Shown here piece by piece: positions 63,730 through 64,000 of a stretch of DNA of 64,000 bases. The notes under the pieces were generated by a model, which saw nothing but the letters and a program-made list of their open reading frames with translations, searched no databases and had not been told where the DNA came from. Source of the stretch: Deltaproteobacteria bacterium (GTDB taxonomy: Bacteria > Myxococcota > Myxococcia > Myxococcales > SZAS-1); assembly GCA_018266075.1 (NCBI GenBank), contig JAFEBB010000016.1, positions 58,632 to 122,631 on the forward strand, in the 5' to 3' direction. Made by a program: the position numbers and the translations under genes. The first letter of the stretch is position 1. Each line of letters begins with the position of its first letter.

Positions 63730-64000
63730 ATGCGAGCTCGGATGCTGATTCTGGCTGCGGCGATGGTGCTCGCGGCATGCGGTCCGGTGAATGGGCGGCG
63801 AATCACCTCAACGGCGTCGCGTGGCGACGCGCTCGCCACGACCAACTCGAGCGTCACCAACGCACCGGGCGAGAACGCACCTGGCGAGAACGCGCCCGGT
63901 GAGAACGCACCCGGCGAAAACGCGCCTGGTGAGAACGCACCCGGTGAGAACGCACCCGGCGAGAACGCACCCGGCGAGAACGCACCCGGCGAGAACGCAC
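63730..64000 (+). CDS. lipoprotein with APGEN pentapeptide repeats, 3' end outside the window
   Basis: The protein starts MRARMLILAAAMVLAAC, a strong signal peptide with lipobox LAAC, then GPVNGRRITSTASRGDALATTNSS. From 63862 it is a perfect run of the pentapeptide APGEN, nine full copies to the window edge and continuing beyond. The repeat unit is 15 bases with small synonymous changes (GCACCC/GCGCCC, GGCGAG/GGTGAG). The repeats are acidic and neutral, probably an extended surface stalk. The total length is unknown. It starts 68 bases after the large kinase gene. Confidence 0.82.
   Translation, partial: MRARMLILAAAMVLAACGPVNGRRITSTASRGDALATTNSSVTNAPGENAPGENAPGENAPGENAPGENAPGENAPGENAPGENAPGENA
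63862..64000. repeat. 15-bp tandem repeat encoding APGEN
   Basis: Nine complete copies of a 15-base unit (GC[AG]CC[TCG]GG[CT]GA[GA]AAC) lie in frame, with a tenth cut by the window end. Differences between copies are confined to third codon positions. Slippage would change length by whole pentapeptides. Confidence 0.9.

Overview
The window is very GC-rich and carries five Ser/Thr protein kinases of the Hanks type, many lipoproteins whose mature part begins with Ser/Thr/Gly simple sequence, FG-GAP, PKD, PEGA and vWA secreted proteins, and a Gly-Cys C-terminal sorting-tail candidate. This mix points to a myxobacterium-like member of the Myxococcota. The phylum call is inferred from gene content only. 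No rRNA, transposase or CRISPR array was seen.

Layout. 1-5 kb: end of a DUF4139 protein, then a cation P-type ATPase translationally coupled to a universal stress protein. 5-11.4 kb: a GH25/FG-GAP lipoprotein and a 1,306-residue kinase/ATPase/TPR signalling protein. 11.4-25.1 kb is an accessory stretch of small unknown genes, some with visibly lower GC. It holds an HNH-like protein, a helical protein with a textbook intrinsic terminator, a 63-bp tandem array of hairpin-plus-T-run units, a DUF3800 protein, a lone flippase with a methyltransferase, a PhaR-like DNA-binding protein, a large alpha-helical protein and a HEPN-like protein. 25.2-38.2 kb: surface lipoproteins (PKD, vWA, GH-A hydrolase, Cys-rich), a PEGA kinase with a PEGA companion, a DUF6765 protein and a beta-carbonic anhydrase.

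38.1-44 kb is housekeeping: a FAD oxidoreductase-TetR operon with a palindromic operator lying over its promoter, an alkA remnant coupled to an O6-alkylguanine methyltransferase gene, four tRNA genes, and an rph-rdgB operon. 44-64 kb: a zinc-finger/TPR kinase, a GMC oxidoreductase, a kinase-PilZ-DnaJ-like protein, a membrane protein, a large DUF3857/degenerate-transglutaminase lipoprotein divergent from a HEAT-repeat protein (with inverted GATCACAT half-sites between them), a ParA-like ATPase with a coiled-coil partner, a DHFR-like reductase, a kinase-nSTAND-FGE-like protein, and at the right edge a lipoprotein made of APGEN pentapeptide repeats.

Working together: the clearest functional units are the ATPase/stress pair, the FAD oxidoreductase under its own TetR, the alkylation-repair pair, the rph-rdgB nucleotide/RNA pair, the PEGA kinase-PEGA protein-Cys-rich lipoprotein run, and the ParA/coiled-coil pair. 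The kinases each carry a different sensory or scaffold module, so they probably answer to different inputs.
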